Source of the DNA: Actinernus sp. WN-2022
Taxonomy: Eukaryota > Cnidaria > Anthozoa > Actiniaria > Actinernidae
Direction of reading: 5' to 3'
NCBI GenBank assembly: GCA_030867875.1
Contig: JAOWCC010000064.1
Location: 35,672,802-35,736,801 of the forward strand
Length of the DNA: 64,000 bases
The notes beneath the pieces were generated by a model. It searched no databases and was not told the origin of the DNA. It saw only the letters and a list, made by a program, of their open reading frames with translations. Shown one piece after another: positions 40,556 through 53,264 of this stretch (position 1 is the stretch's first letter; each line of letters begins with the position of its first letter). Both the position numbers and the translations under genes were made by a program.

Positions 40556-40917
40556 TCGGAAAAAAGAATTCACACGACTCTTCTGAGATCGTTATGAAAG
40601 TAATCGATAAACCACAGGTAACCCAACAGACTCCTAATAAGCGGGAAATATACGTCGAGTCACGTCGAGTCTGGGAAGCCTGTGATAAAACAAGGCCTTG
40701 CCTGATTGCCTCGAAGCAAAGATATGTGATACTAACCAGAAATAACCCGGCACTTTGTGCCGCAATTTAATACCAAAATAATGCGGTTCAAACACTAAAC
40801 TTGCATTGGAAAAATACTGGGATATGGCAGCTCTACAATCGGCACTATCGACTAAATTGATCGGTGAAAACAGTTCGTACCCGACTGTGATGGTGGGTCG
40901 GTCGGTAAAAAACAATT

Positions 40918-41115
40918 AGGGGATCTGGAACCAAGTCGGCTTGAAGACTCATGTAAACATTTTCATGTATTACTCGACTATATTTTCCTCAACTAGTTGT
41001 GGATTGACAATTTGCATGAGGAAGGCAAGAAACTAATACTTAGAGAGCTCGGAAAAGAGGTATAGTTAAAACAAAATATTCCTCAATCTTTTTTTTACTT
41101 TTCCCAAAAGAATTG
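40918..41115 (+). repeat. Dispersed repeat related to 1691-1885
   Basis: Shares GATCTGGAACCAAGTCG, CAACTAGTTGTGGATTGAC and TTTACTTTTCCC in the same order and orientation as the interior of the TIR element at 1559-1965. Confidence 0.6.
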
Positions 41116-41119
41116 GGTC

Positions 41120-42200
41120 CGTCTTAAACCTAGCGAAATCTTATATACATTCTGGTGACCCGTGATCCGTTAAAATGTGAACTAAAACGCTTTCAACGGA
41201 AATTACTTATAAATCTGTGCTTACCTGCAGGGTCGAACTTTACTAGAAGAATTCTTGAATATATGCATAGCCGGCGATTGATCGAACTTCATCGCCGAAT
41301 CCAACCCCATACACTGACAATGCTTCTTCCCATATGTTTATCTCAACATATGGTCGTAAAGTCAATTGATAAAAGTCATTCAAAATGAAAACTTTGTGGT
41401 TAATTTACACGAATTAGAGTTAAATAAAGACTTTAAGTTATTAAATTGCAAGAATTAGAGTAAAATAAAGATCCATACCTTGCGAACTCCGCTCAACTAA
41501 TCCCCCTAGACCCTCCCTAGAGCGTTGGCAGTTGACACAAAAGTACCACGAACACGAAGAACAGTTCTCGCATGAACTATATACTTTATTTGAAAGAAAT
41601 CCCATCCCTCACGGAGAACGCGGGAAATGGGGGGGGGTTAAAGTTTAAGTGCTTTTTTGGGGTCATGAAAGATTTTACCTACTCCCTGGGGGGGGGGGGG
41701 GGGGGGGGGTTTGACATACCTGTCATGTAAAATGAAATTGCTCTTGTAATTCTAAGCCAATGTTTAGTCTCCAGAACGCAGGAAACCAGTGTTTTAGAGA
41801 GCAGTAAAATCTCAAACGTATTCTACATTTTTACTTTATACACAGGAAGGTATTCTCTAGGCTCATGATCAAAGGCACATCCCCATAGGAGGGATAATGC
41901 ATTGGTGTTCAGGAGATCAATTAGTTTAATGCCAATGCTGAGCTCTTTTTCATTTATTTGAGACTACGGAACAATGCAATATGATGCACCAGAATGCAAT
42001 ATAATGCACAAATTAACAGTACAATTTCAAGTTCCCATCCGGGAAGGATGGTGAGGTAGAGATTTTCAGAAGAATACATGTATATATGTGTTTTCTACTG
42101 AACAAAGGAAAATACCATAAATCTAGAAACATTAATAGTAAATTTAATAGATTACGTGTATATGCAGTTTGCATTCTTTTTTGCACATCCATATTTTTGT
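41120..42200. other. Intergenic with a G22 tract
   Basis: No gene was seen. A run of 22 G lies at 41688-41709 and a shorter G9 near 41630. Confidence 0.4.
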
Positions 42201-42201
42201 C

Positions 42202-42336
42202 GGGGGGGGGGGGGGGGGGGGGGTCAATAAAGTTTTGAGCAATTGTACATCTAAATTTTAATTCATTCACAGGGGGATCATAAAAGTTTTAACAAGAGAA
42301 GCAGATGAAATGCCGACCCCCCCCCCCCCCCCCCCC
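42202..42336. repeat. G22 and C20 homopolymers in inverted arrangement
   Basis: G at 42202-42223 and C at 42317-42336 flank about 93 bp. The arrangement resembles the other poly-G-ended elements, but no longer TIR is visible. Confidence 0.45.
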
Positions 42337-42339
42337 TCC

Positions 42340-44367
42340 CCATGCCATAAACAATGAAGACTCCCTAATACCCGAAAACCTTGAACCTGCCGGTGTCTGA
42401 TACGACTTCGAAGGAGCAGCGATCAGCAGCCTCCTCCGCAGGCGTCTCCTAGTTGTTATCTTCCTGTCTTTCTTTCTTTATCTTGGTGGTATTCCTGTGG
42501 CGATTGTTACCAGACCGAGACAGACCCCACTTTTTGCCTCCCCAGTAGAGAGGGCACGAGACCAAACACTGTCGCTACCCAGTGCCCCGCGCTGATCGAA
42601 CCTTAATTCAAGCCACATCCGCGAAGCAGATTCAGATTCATTTTATTCGCACTATTTTCATAATTGTACAAAAAGTTGTTACAGCCGGTAGAAAAAATTA
42701 TAGATTGCAGAACATAATTATTTTAATTTGAGATGATTTGAGTGGCCAAAGTAGCTGAAGCTTTCGTGTTGGCCGCTACCACAGTGAAAATAGATAGTCG
42801 AGGAAAAGAATCAATATTATAAATTATGAAACTCATTAATAATTCATGAAGCAAAAACAAGCGTGGAGGGATCTGTAAATCTGATACAGATTCACTTTGG
42901 CGTCCTGATTTACATAAACTTTGGCTTCGATTTTCTCGGCCAAAATAAGTCGTATCGCCAAAATAACTGAAAACATGACTCTCTACATCTAGACGCAGCT
43001 CGAGTTTGTAAATCGGATAAAGATCGGACGCGAATTCTTTATCTAACACGTAGAGAGGAACTGAAAGGTGAGAAAATATTGTACATACAATATTGGTTAA
43101 TATGCTATTACTGCTTCAGATAGAATTTGGGTATGCCATACATGGTTAGTTCTGGTTATCAAGTAACAGTATTTTGTATTTGTTTTTAAAGCTATTGTAG
43201 GGGAGGCGTTTAAATGCTTGTGGGATTTTCCCCCACCCTTAATGAAATGGCTTTAAATCTAGCTAGCCCATGATTTGTTCGGGATGCTGGTCTGTATAGG
43301 TTTTGATTGGTGGAATATCTAGTGTTATAATTGTGAATATCAGAAGCGGATGGTATGAGGTCAAGGAAAGCTGATGGGATATTAACTTTAACATACTTAA
43401 TTTTGTAGACAAGAGAAGATATTTTAAGGTTGAAGACATTTTCCAATTCAAGGACTTCTAAGAGCTTATAGTATATTGTTGCACTTTCTCCGCTGTTGGC
43501 AAATAAAATGGATCTATTTAGCCTAGACTGGCAAGCAGTGCCCCAGCTCATTAACCCACAATGTAAATAAGGGTAAGATGACCCCTGTAATTTTTGCTAA
43601 CTTATTATTGCGCATCCCATTTTAGACTTTCATCAATGAAAACTCCCAGATACTTAATTTGTGCTTTCTGTTCGATGTTGCATACAGTTATTGATATACT
43701 AGGTTTTTTTCTAGGAGATGTTATTAGCCGTTATGTACTTGAAACTTCGTCGAAAACAATCGCTTCTTGTGATATTAGACTCATATTTTTAGCTACAAAG
43801 GTAGTTCGGTTCGATTCGGTTATTGGTTTATTGTTGTGTTGTTGGAAGTTTGTTGGAGGTTTATTTAGTATTAGCAGAAGTCCATAACCCATGGTCCCAG
43901 AACGGGTAAAGTTGGCACGGGTAAAAGTAGGGTACGGATCGTTTACACCAATGAAATTATCCGAGCCGTTCTAGTTTTTATCCGAGCCGTGCCATTTTTT
44001 TCCAGTCGTGTAAACGGCCCTTCACTATGAATGATTCAGTTTGGATTTCAATTGCCCACTTATTACTCTGGCTGCCTGTGAGTCTAAATTAGGCTATGTA
44101 TGTTTCACAAGTGGGAATTCCATAACAGATGCATTACCGTGCTATCGATGTGTGATGAATTAGTCGTAAGATGGCTACTGCGCCGACGCGTTAGACTTCG
44201 ATTCGCTATCTGCAGACTTCGAAACTCTATTTATCTTTTCGCTTCAGTATTCTAACTAGGTATAAACGAAAGAGCGCTCCGCTCTCTCGTTTTCTTTGTA
44301 GCGCCCTCTCGTTTTTCTGTAGCACTCTTTCGTTTTCCTAGTGCCATTTTTCAGGTTTCGACTAAAA
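42340..44367. other. Intergenic, nothing recognised
   Basis: No exon with supporting features. Around 44266-44340 there is a CTCTCGTTTTC-type short repeat. Confidence 0.35.
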
Positions 44368-44373
44368 TTAGAG

Positions 44374-44829
44374 GAGGGGCTGAATGGGGGGGTACCAATA
44401 TCAGTTAACAGCTAAATTTTTAGCTATTTATCAGTTAGCAGTTAAATTTTGCTGTTATCAGTTAAGTTATATAAAAAGACTACCCTAACCTGATTTGAAT
44501 ACATATTTGCTGGTATGAAATGAATAATAACCGCTAATTCAACATCAAACACTACATTTTGTCTATTCAATAGATTTTTCTAGTATCAGATAACTCTGAT
44601 GTGTCATGTTTAATATTTGACTATTATCAACTGGATCAAATCTGTCGAAAACCATCCGAAAAGCCAATAATAGCATGTGACGTTACGTCATTTTAATAAC
44701 AAATAATGAAATATCAGGTAACAGCTATCTCACAAATATCAGCTAACAGCTAAAAAAAGGTAAAATTCTCAGTTAACAGTAATATTTTTGGCCATTTCTC
44801 AGTTATCAGTTAACCCCATTCAGCCCCTC
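44374..44829. mobile_element. MITE, GAGGG[T/G]CTGAATGGGG family, copy 2
   Basis: The ends are GAGGGGCTGAATGGGG and CCCCATTCAGCCCCTC, flanked by TTAGAG on both sides (44368-44373, 44830-44835). Internal TCAGTTAACAG and TCAGTTATCAG blocks flank a unique centre. Confidence 0.8.
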
Positions 44830-44835
44830 TTAGAG

Positions 44836-46224
44836 AACATAAGACTAGTTATCGAACTTGTAAATAATGTATATTTAAACTTCCTATCTTTAAATCACTA
44901 CAGAAATAAAAGTAGTTACTTGTAAGCAAAACATCGGTTAGGTAAAGAGACCAATGTGAATTACATGTTCTGCACCCAAACATTCGCGCGACCGCGTGCA
45001 ATAATAGCGCTGCGCCGCCGGGCTAAATATAGATTAGCCGACCTTTGGACCCCCCGCATGACTCGGACAAACACAGGCGGCTGTTTACAGTATTTCAGTG
45101 ACTTTGAGAGTCGTGTTAGGACATGATTCATAGGTTTTTCGATCAAAAAAAGAAGAAATACCTGAAATAAGATTCCCAGTCATATCAGTAATGGTAACTA
45201 CCAAGAACTGTTGCTGGGGGATATATAAGAGTTACTCTAGATGTATAAAAACCTTCATAAATCGCTCAAAGAGATATCCTCTCAGAGATGGAAGCATCGA
45301 TTGGTAACCGCTAGCAGAGTTTCTCATCTTTTCTCAGTGCTTTTCCGTTCCAAAACTCAGTGAGAAATGTCAGCGTTGGATAAATGTTTGTACAGGAGAC
45401 TTCAAAAACACAGAATAATAACGAGACAAGTGCATTGAAATGCAAGGGGGAGTTTGTCTGAACTATACACTACCCGCCAGTAAACATAGCGAGAAGGAAT
45501 TACAGTTCAACCATAGTTTACTTGAATTTATGGATTTGAAGTAAAGTTTTGAAGCGAACTGACTCATGTTCGTCATCTACAATGGTTTGATTTATTTTAC
45601 GAACACAAATGAAGTTTTAAAATTTCTTTTCGAAATGTCGCACGGAATGGGTATCTTGCAGGTAATTTGAAAACTCGACAAATGCAAAACATAATATAAT
45701 AGCTTGAAAGAGCACACCAACATATAAAGCAAGACTGCTTAATTTTAGGGTAATTTTTTTTTCTTACAAAGCTATAAATTTGCAAACAAAAATATCATTT
45801 GTACAGAGAAATATAACAGAGAAAATATAATTCCGGGGCACATTTGTCTGTGAAGATTTGTCGAACCATAAATGATTAGCTCGTACTTTTGTTAGTCTGT
45901 TCAAAATCTTGCACAGTTGGTATCTATTTTCCACCCATCACATTAGCTTTGGTCTCCGATGAATTTAATTTTAAAGAATTTCAAATATTAAGTTACTTGC
46001 TGGCTACAATATATAGTCAATATTCGCATTCGCCGATGAATCTCTTACGGAAAACCTGACTTTTCAAAGTTTAGGTGAAGTCTTACAACGATATTCAATG
46101 GGAAAAGATAAGTTTGGGATTCAGTTAGAGCTTGACTATATTAAACGTGGTTTACGGCAACGAATAGGCCAGTCCAAGATAATTTCCACTGACCACTCTA
46201 GGCTTGTAGGAGCCGGGGAAACAT
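44836..46224. other. Intergenic, nothing recognised
   Basis: No supported gene or bounded repeat. Confidence 0.35.
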
Positions 46225-46640
46225 GGCGCGAAATACAGTGTTTGTATGGGAATCCGATGCCAAATAATTTTCGTAAAATCGAATTTCTGAAATATTCACT
46301 GTCTGAAAACTTAAGATACCAGTTAAAAGATTAACTGATTCAAATTTGAGGGATGTAGCTATGATGGAAAGCGTGCAATCGTGTTTTCAGTTTCCAATTC
46401 CAACCTTTATCTGTACATTTTCCCGCGGACATCGACTCCTTGTTACAGCCGAAATATGGGAAACTGAAAACACGATTGCACGCTTCCCAGTACAACTACA
46501 TCCCTCACATTTTGATCAGTTAATCTCTTACCTGGTATCTTAAGTTTGCAGACAGTGAATATTTCCGAAATTCGATTTGACGGAAATTATTTGGCATCGG
46601 ATTCCCATACAAACACTGTATTTCACGCCATCTTTGCACC
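46225..46640. mobile_element. Foldback element, about 175-bp arms
   Basis: The arms share TGGGAATCCGATGCCAAATA, TATTCACTGTCTG and GGGAAACTGAAAACACGATT in opposite orientation around a spacer of about 60 bp. Ends are approximate. Confidence 0.75.
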
Positions 46641-46801
46641 CCCACTCCCCAGACTCGAAACTCGCTTGATAAGATCGCCGTTTGTCGCTTTGTTTCAATC
46701 CTCTGTATTTTAGCCAACGTTTAAGCTGTTCGACAGTACAATCATCAGGTTTTCTTTCGAAATATATTGCAGGAAAGCCGTCATTTCTGGTAGAATAGCC
46801 C

Positions 46802-47366
46802 GGGGGGGGGTACTCCTGTTTGTGACGTATTATGTATGTGCCGCCCGGGTGGGTCAGGGTTTTGAGCTTGGTTTGGGCAGGTAGGGTCAGGGTTTTGACC
46901 TGATTTGGGCAGATCAGGGTCAGAATTTGAGTATAATTTGGGTTCAGTCAGGGTCGGGGTTCAGGTTTTTCTAGGCAGTTAGGGTTCAGTTTTTTTAGCT
47001 ACTATGTCAAAAAAAGACATTCTGTTGCCGCATTTTGATCGCCTGCCCACATGCAAGCACTGAGGTTCCCATACATCGTGACGCCGCTAATTCGTACTTC
47101 AATACTTATCTATGTACTTCATCTGCTGATTTGTTTACCCAATGACACGTCCCGACTTGAAATGTTCCGTATTTTGCATGCAATCCCGGTACGCGGTATA
47201 CCAGCCGGGGTATATAATCCGACCGTGTTTTGAAAACAAATTAAAGAAGGGGCAATCAGGGTTTTTTTTCCCCAAAAAGGAGGCAATCAGGGTTTTGGAG
47301 CTCGGATTGGGTCAAACAGGGTCAGGGTTTGAGCCTCTTGGCCTCACATACATACCCATTTTTCAT
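46802..47366 (+). repeat. Poly-G/TACT repeat with GGGTCAGGGTTT units
   Basis: Begins G9-TACTC. It continues with imperfect repeats of GGTCAGGGTTTTGA and GGCAATCAGGGTTTT and ends in ACATACATACCC. It is related to 58173-58357. Confidence 0.55.
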
Positions 47367-47479
47367 GAATAGTCAGACGACGAACTGAAGTGCTGGTCAA
47401 TTCTTGTAAGTTCTAACGCGAAAAGTGGTAAATTTGTCTGAGTCTTGGCGGGGGGTCTACATTTTGTGACGTCATCTGT

Positions 47480-47620
47480 GCGCAACGCTATTTGGCAGCT
47501 GCCAATTCGGCTTTTAGAAGTTTCAAACGCGGAAACTGGCTCTTCATATGCGACGGCATAGGTATCCATCAACAAGCTCACTGCCAAAAGTGCGCTCTTT
47601 TTCTTCAAAACAACACCCAT
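47480..47620 (-). other. Signal-peptide-like ORF, copy 1
   Basis: An ATG at 47620 opens a frame with a basic start and hydrophobic stretch (MGVVLKKKSALLAVSLLMDT). The same frame, with few changes, is repeated at 57389-57568. In each copy an array of about 177-bp tandem repeats lies immediately upstream of the ATG. Similarity between the copies stops soon after the GSC motif, so the downstream codons of the open frame are not conserved. Whether it is an exon, a captured gene piece or chance is unresolved. Confidence 0.4.
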
Positions 47621-47682
47621 TTAGGTCAACAAAAACATATCAGATGTCTCATGTCCTCACTAAAACACAGTACCAAAAATTA

Positions 47683-48420
47683 AAACTTGAATAACTCCTT
47701 CTAAACAACCAGAGTAACTCCTGTCGCAACTTCTTATTTAAGGGGGGTAGGGTAAAAACCTAGTTTCCCTTATCCTGGTCATATTTACGTTTTCAAACTT
47801 GAATAACTCTTTCTAAACAAACACCCTGATCAAGCTCTTTTGCAGAATTGAAGACCTTTGGTCATAGACTCCAGACCAGAGTAAATGAGAGTCACTCCTG
47901 TCGCGACTTCTTATTTAAGAGGGGTAGGGTAAAAACCTAGTTTGCCTTATCCTGGTCATATTTACGTTTTCAAACTTGAATAAATCTTTCTAAACAAACA
48001 CCCTGATCAAGATCTTTTGCAGGATTGAAGATCTTCGGTAATACACCCCAGACCAGAGTCAATGAGAGTCACTCCTGTCGCGCCTTCTTATTTAACAGGG
48101 GTAGGGTAAAAACCTAGTTTGTCTTATCCTGGTCATATTTACGTTTTCAAACTTGAATAACTCTTTCTAAACAAACACCCTGATCAAGCTCTTTTACAGG
48201 ATTGAAGATCTTCGGTCATAGACCCCAGACCAGAGTAAATGAGAGTCACTCCTGTCCCGACTTCTTATTTAAGGGGGATAGGGTAAAAACCTAGTTTGCC
48301 TTATCCTGGTCATATTTACGTTTTCAAACTTGAATAACTCTTTCTAAGCAAACACACTGATCACGCACTTTTGCAGGATTGAAGATCTTCTGTCATAGAC
48401 CCCAGACCTTTTGAAGTGCA
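47683..48420 (+). repeat. Tandem array, about 177-bp unit, copy 1
   Basis: CAAACTTGAATAA-type landmarks occur at about 47795, 47971, 48148 and 48325, plus a truncated first unit. Each unit also has CTTATCCTGGTCATATTTAC and GAGTCACTCCTGTCG. Confidence 0.88.
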
Positions 48421-48429
48421 TTTGAATAT

Positions 48430-50950
48430 ATTCATATTGAATTTGTGCTATATATACAAAATGAGACTATTGTGGAGTGATAACGCGTAACCCAGCTCCC
48501 CACCCCCACCCCATCCAAATAAAACTACTGCAGGGGAAGTGACAGGGCTTACTGGCCTGCGACGGGAAAGGTACTCAAAACAGTAATAGCATTAAACCTA
48601 CCTTGACACTTCTTGTTTACTATAACATTTTGATTTAATTAGGCATTCAAGCATAAAACAGTACGATAACGAACGTAACGTCGTTCTAGAAAGGGCTTAT
48701 AGTCAAGAAAGGACCTTTACCAGAATGGCGGATGACTTATAAGCGGAATATTGGGTTATCGTCTGACGCTTACCTTAGGCTTTTCACTCTCCCTATATTT
48801 ACAAGAGCCATCTTCGGCATAAATCTTGGGCATAAATCTCAATCTGCGGTCTCTCGAATACCATTAATATTCCTGACCAATAATTATAGCAAGCACGAAC
48901 ATATTTCTTAAAGCGACCAGTTGAAATATCACGATTAGCACCCAAGTAAGCATTGTTTACATGCCACCAATAACCTCCTGTCACCAAAAGAACCTCCAAT
49001 TGGATGAAGAGGACTCTGCGATGATATGGCATGCAAAAACCTTTCCCTTCAATGTTATAGAGAACACGCTTCTGTTGAACGTAAACAGTACGAACAATTG
49101 AGATTTATCACGCCCAGATATGATTATCATTTTATAAGAGAGTGGAATAGCCGTTTCACAAAGAACCGCAAAACAAACGTTTTCCAATTTCTCAATGAGG
49201 GCCTAAGAAAAACGTGGAACAACTGCAGAAAACTGCCTGTGATTGGAGTGAAAGTTATCTGTTATCTCGATTTCCATTGGCCGAAAAAAACGAGACCAGT
49301 AAACCGTTGTAGATTTCAGATTGTTCATTCCTATTGTTAACGGCAAGAGACAAGAAGACGCTACTAAGCGAGAAAATAAAATAAATTCCCTTCTTCGATG
49401 GTAAAGATCAAAGCTTTCTTTAGTTTAAATTAAGGTCGATTTAATTGAACGGTAATTTCAAGGTCTTCTGTGCAGTTGAAACCAGAGATTTGAAACCGAG
49501 ACCGTGTCAATATTTTGAATCAACGGTAATCTTTACTTCGACAGCATGACTGAAGGCGGATACAAGCAGAGACGTAAATTCGAGTGTTTGATACGTATCA
49601 TTTTGTGGAATTTGTTTGTACAAAGTCCACTACATAATATTGTTTCATATTGTTTCATTTCTGTGATTTTTGAATTGTACTGTAACGGGCCAAAGTAAAT
49701 TTCCTACTGGCATGCGCAGTTTCAATGTCCTAGAATTTCTTATCAGAGCCTCCGATTTTTCAGTTAGTCGAGGAGGTACTGGGAACGTAATTAAGGCGCA
49801 TGCGCCAGCATTTGTTTCTTGTGAAATGTGTTCAGCTTGAAATATCATACAGATAATATACACGTGGCCCTCAACATAAAGAAAATAAATAAATAGATAA
49901 TTAATAACAGTAATAACTTCTTGTTAAATGTGTCTTGTTTGTCGGTTCAGCCAGGCAGCAAAATCCGCTCGTTTGCTCACCCAAGACACATTATCAGCAT
50001 CAATGTTTCCGCAACAATGTTTTCTTGTTTGCGCATGTCTTAACAACAATTTTTCATGCAGCATTCTTGCGCGTACAGTCAACATTGCGTAACATGGCGC
50101 GCTCGCAATCTACGTTAAGGCAACATTGTTGGTGTTACTTCGAGTGACACCCTAGCCGTTAACTTTTCGCACCACGTCGTCCCAGAAACCTGTTCGCTGC
50201 GCACAGGGAAACGAGACTACACCAACCAACAAACACCAGCCGGCTCACCCAATTTTATTATTTAACGAGGGTCTACGTGCCTAAGTGCCTACGTGCTAGC
50301 TATGTTGCGCCAAAATGGTCCCGTGTAACATACCTGATGCCGCATCAATGTTGCGCTAAAAGTTGTGTCAATTGCGAATTTGTCTCATGCAACATCACCT
50401 CTACTTTTTCGCTTTTGCAAAAGCGCATGAGCTTATTGTTATTTTACTGTATGTGATTAACAGGTTATCGTACGGTATCTTGTTCAATGTTGAATTAATT
50501 CACACCCGTGTGCATTTCAAAGATTTGAAATTTCGTTCGCTGTACGGAGTGCACCCAGTTGTAAAGCTCTTTGGCAAACCTATTTATGCGCAGTAATCCG
50601 AAACTGACTTAGAAAGCGACATATGTGTGTACAAAGTACTGTTGTAGTTGATAAACATGCCCTATGTATGTGTTACATAACATATACAACGAATTTCTTA
50701 TAATTATTTTAGAAAAGGTCGCTAAATGTTATTTTGTTCTACAAAGAAGAAACGGTGTGAACGTTCGAAGGAAAAACAACGGATAGATCAGATCAAATAA
50801 TTTCGACGTATCTTTTATAACCTCTTGTATTGAAAAGGTAAAACTTGATAAGAATAAAATGAACTTTATGCCCTTAGACATTTGCTATATTGCTAAATCC
50901 GTTTTTAACATACGGCGTTTCAAAAGCTGGAGGACGCGCGTACCTTTTTA
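48430..50950. other. Intergenic with one possible orphan exon
   Basis: Nothing certain. On the minus strand 48977-48862 is bounded by an acceptor-like GGTGACAG and donor-like GTATTC and is open in one frame (GGYWWHVNNAYLGANRDIS). It has no partner exons or family I recognise. The rest shows no gene. Confidence 0.3.
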
Positions 50951-50965
50951 CGAACCATTCTTGTA

Positions 50966-52164
50966 TAGCCTGCGTTGTGGCTCTGGAGTATCGGAGCGCA
51001 GCGAGCGGAGATTAGGGGGATTGGGGCGAGGAAAACAAGAGAGGGGGAAGGGGGTGGGGAGGAGAGGAAGAGAGAGCCTGCCGGCAACCCTTGGTTATTT
51101 TGATATCCACCCACTAATTAAAATGCATAAAATTAGTAAGTCATTCGACCGATTCATCCAATCATCATGCGGCGGAAGTGTCTGTCAAACTCACGCGTGA
51201 AATATCAAGGAATATAAAATTCAAAACAAAAAATATACGAACTTAATTGGAGAATGTCAGCTGAAACTCCGAAAAAACATATTAAGACAGGGCCTAAACC
51301 CAAACCTGTAAATGTCAACGACTTTTGCAGGATATGTAATGTATGTCAGTAAGCTAGCGTTTGGGAATTCAAATATTTCCACGGCGAGAATCTGTTCAAG
51401 ACTTCAGAAAGAAGAGAGAGCCGAAGCTTTAAATAATTCTAGCTGGTACCTGCAAAAGTATTGGTCTTCATATTCCGAAATCTGCTGCTCTATCAGAGCG
51501 AGTCTGTCGTTCCTGAGGAAGGAAGATTCGAAATGCAGTAGAGAACTACACCTATGTTCGTGGTTTGCAGGATAAAGATAACTAAGATAAAGAGAACTCG
51601 TTGCCGCTGAATATAAAGTCGCCACCAAATCAGTAAAGAACACTGCCGACACAATAACATAACGAAGTTCTGCCAAAAGAAGCGCTAAAAACCATCCACG
51701 CAGCGGTACGAAATCATCAAAGCAGCTCGTATTTTCGGAAGCACAAGCGAGCATGGTGAGCATATTCCTCGAACACACCGGTCCATGTTTCAACCGTGTG
51801 TGTTTCGTCGAGCAAGACGCTTGTGGAGTTCCGATACATGGTTCTAATTCGATCTCATTATAAAAGATCTGTAATTCTTTCTTGAAATTCATCGCTGAAG
51901 GAATTCTCGGTATGTTTGTCGCCATACTAATTGCTTTCTGCTCTTATCGCATGCCAATGATTTCTGTCAATCACGCATTTTAGCCAATAGCAATACGCGG
52001 CCTTCTGAGGCCGAGAGTTATGAAAATAACCATGGGTTGCCGGCAGGCTCTCTCTTCCTCTCCTTCCCACCCCCTCCCCCCTCCCCCTCCCTTTTTTTCC
52101 TCGCCCCAATCCCCCTAATCTCCGCTCGCTGCGCTCCGATACTCCAGAGCCGCAACGCAGGCTA
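50966..52164. mobile_element. Mutator-like non-autonomous element with 9-bp duplication
   Basis: About 140-bp terminal inverted repeats begin TAGCCTGCGTTGTGGCTCTG. ATTCTTGTA is duplicated at 50957-50965 and 52165-52173. A 9-bp duplication with long TIRs is characteristic of the Mutator superfamily. The interior has no transposase but does hold one 173-codon frame. Confidence 0.85.
51404..51925 (-). CDS. Hypothetical ORF inside the Mutator-like element
   Basis: A 173-codon frame with ATG at 51925, soon after the right TIR. It has a hydrophobic segment (GWFLALLLAEL, then VIVSAVFFTDLVATLY) and cysteines in the first half. No family is recognised. Non-autonomous Mutator elements can carry captured host gene pieces, so this may be a transduplicated fragment, or a chance frame. 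I see no splice signals that would decide. Confidence 0.3.
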   Translation of the reverse strand: MATNIPRIPSAMNFKKELQIFYNEIELEPCIGTPQASCSTKHTRLKHGPVCSRNMLTMLACASENTSCFDDFVPLRGWFLALLLAELRYVIVSAVFFTDLVATLYSAATSSLYLSYLYPANHEHRCSSLLHFESSFLRNDRLALIEQQISEYEDQYFCRYQLELFKASALSSF

Positions 52165-52401
52165 ATTCTTGTACGTCTATGAAGTTCAGATCAATCCGGG
52201 CTCCGCGACATTATAAATGAAACTTTTCAAGTGTTACTGTGTTTATACACTTGTGAATGCAGTCGCAGGTTTTGCAATAACACTGTTGCTAAACCAGAAT
52301 AATAGTTCAACAAAGGCACAAATTGCAAACCCATAGAGGACGTTAAATACAGTCATACACGCTTTGGTTTATATATTTTAATTCTACCGTATATATACCC
52401 T

Positions 52402-52530
52402 TTAGTTCACGAAGGCGTTTCCATTACAGGAACACCATTTTAAGTATTTGAGAACATATCCTGCGCACTCTTTCAATTGAGCACATTCTATACACTTGCT
52501 GCACGTAATTCTCTTATCGCTCTTATCGTA
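52402..52530 (-). CDS. Terminal exon of a cysteine-rich secreted-type protein
   Basis: After an acceptor CTGTGCAG the exon reads 42 codons to TAA. It contains six cysteines in a C-x2-C-x2-C-x5-C-x10-C-x-C pattern and basic residues at its start. The compact cysteine framework is what a small secreted peptide would show. No matching signal-peptide exon is recognised upstream on the minus strand within the window; the L1-like insertion at 53741-54948 may have separated it. Family and role are unknown. Confidence 0.45.
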   Translation of the reverse strand, partial: YDKSDKRITCSKCIECAQLKECAGYVLKYLKWCSCNGNAFVN

Positions 52531-53264
52531 CTGCACAGATCACGTTCAACACAATATAGCATGCAGGGACAACAGACACGATCAACCTATTGGCTTCAGT
52601 TCATGATTTGTACACTGTCTTGTCTAGAGAACATTAACTGACTCTGGAAGTTTATGTTGTCATAGTATATCATTGACAAATGCTACATTCATCCTCGAAC
52701 CCAGGCATTTCACATTAATTGGGCATTACCCTAAATAGAGTTTACACGTTTTCGGAAAGGAAGTCCCTTATCGCCCTCACGAAAGCAAGTTCACCCCGGA
52801 AGTTCGCATCATGGAGTTCACTTTAATACGCCAAAGCTTTGAGGAAAGTAAGAGAAAGGAACGTAAGAGTGACAGGAGGGATCAAATTCATATATTTAAC
52901 ACGGCCACGAACACTGGACCTATTTGGAAAAAATGATTTATTACAGATGACAAAGTATTTCTTGATCTAGGCGCTTATCTCCCATCTCAACCGATTACTT
53001 GTTAGCGTCCTTTTACAATCACGTCCTATGTCAAACACAAACCGTAACATGACCTCATATGGGATAGACGGGGTGAATGAGTATATGAGCATATGAGGTC
53101 ACGCTAATAAAGCCGGGCAAGCTAGGCTGCTAGGGCCAGGCCAAGTTGGATAAACTTTATACTAATATCAAAACACGCTGGAACTACAGTCATAACTTCT
53201 CAAAAAGGTGCAGGATTTTGACATTCAACATTGATGCATGGATGTTGGGTTAATCATTTGCAGC

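Larger units (their letters stand above)
38879..40684. mobile_element. Foldback element (CACAGGCTTCCC family), copy 2, interrupted
   Basis: The ends match copy 1 (11493-12011). The flanking 7-mers are ATAAATC and ATAAAAC, a 7-bp duplication with one change. The right arm is interrupted at 39209-40555 by a different TIR element. Confidence 0.85.

Noticed and set aside
42723..43551. ORFs of 108 and 113 codons as host genes
   Set aside because: Low-complexity to ordinary composition, no motif, no convincing exon boundaries.
46098..46717. Two 65-78-codon ORFs sharing the sequence REIQCLYGNPMPNNFR
   Set aside because: They are the two arms of a foldback element read on opposite strands.
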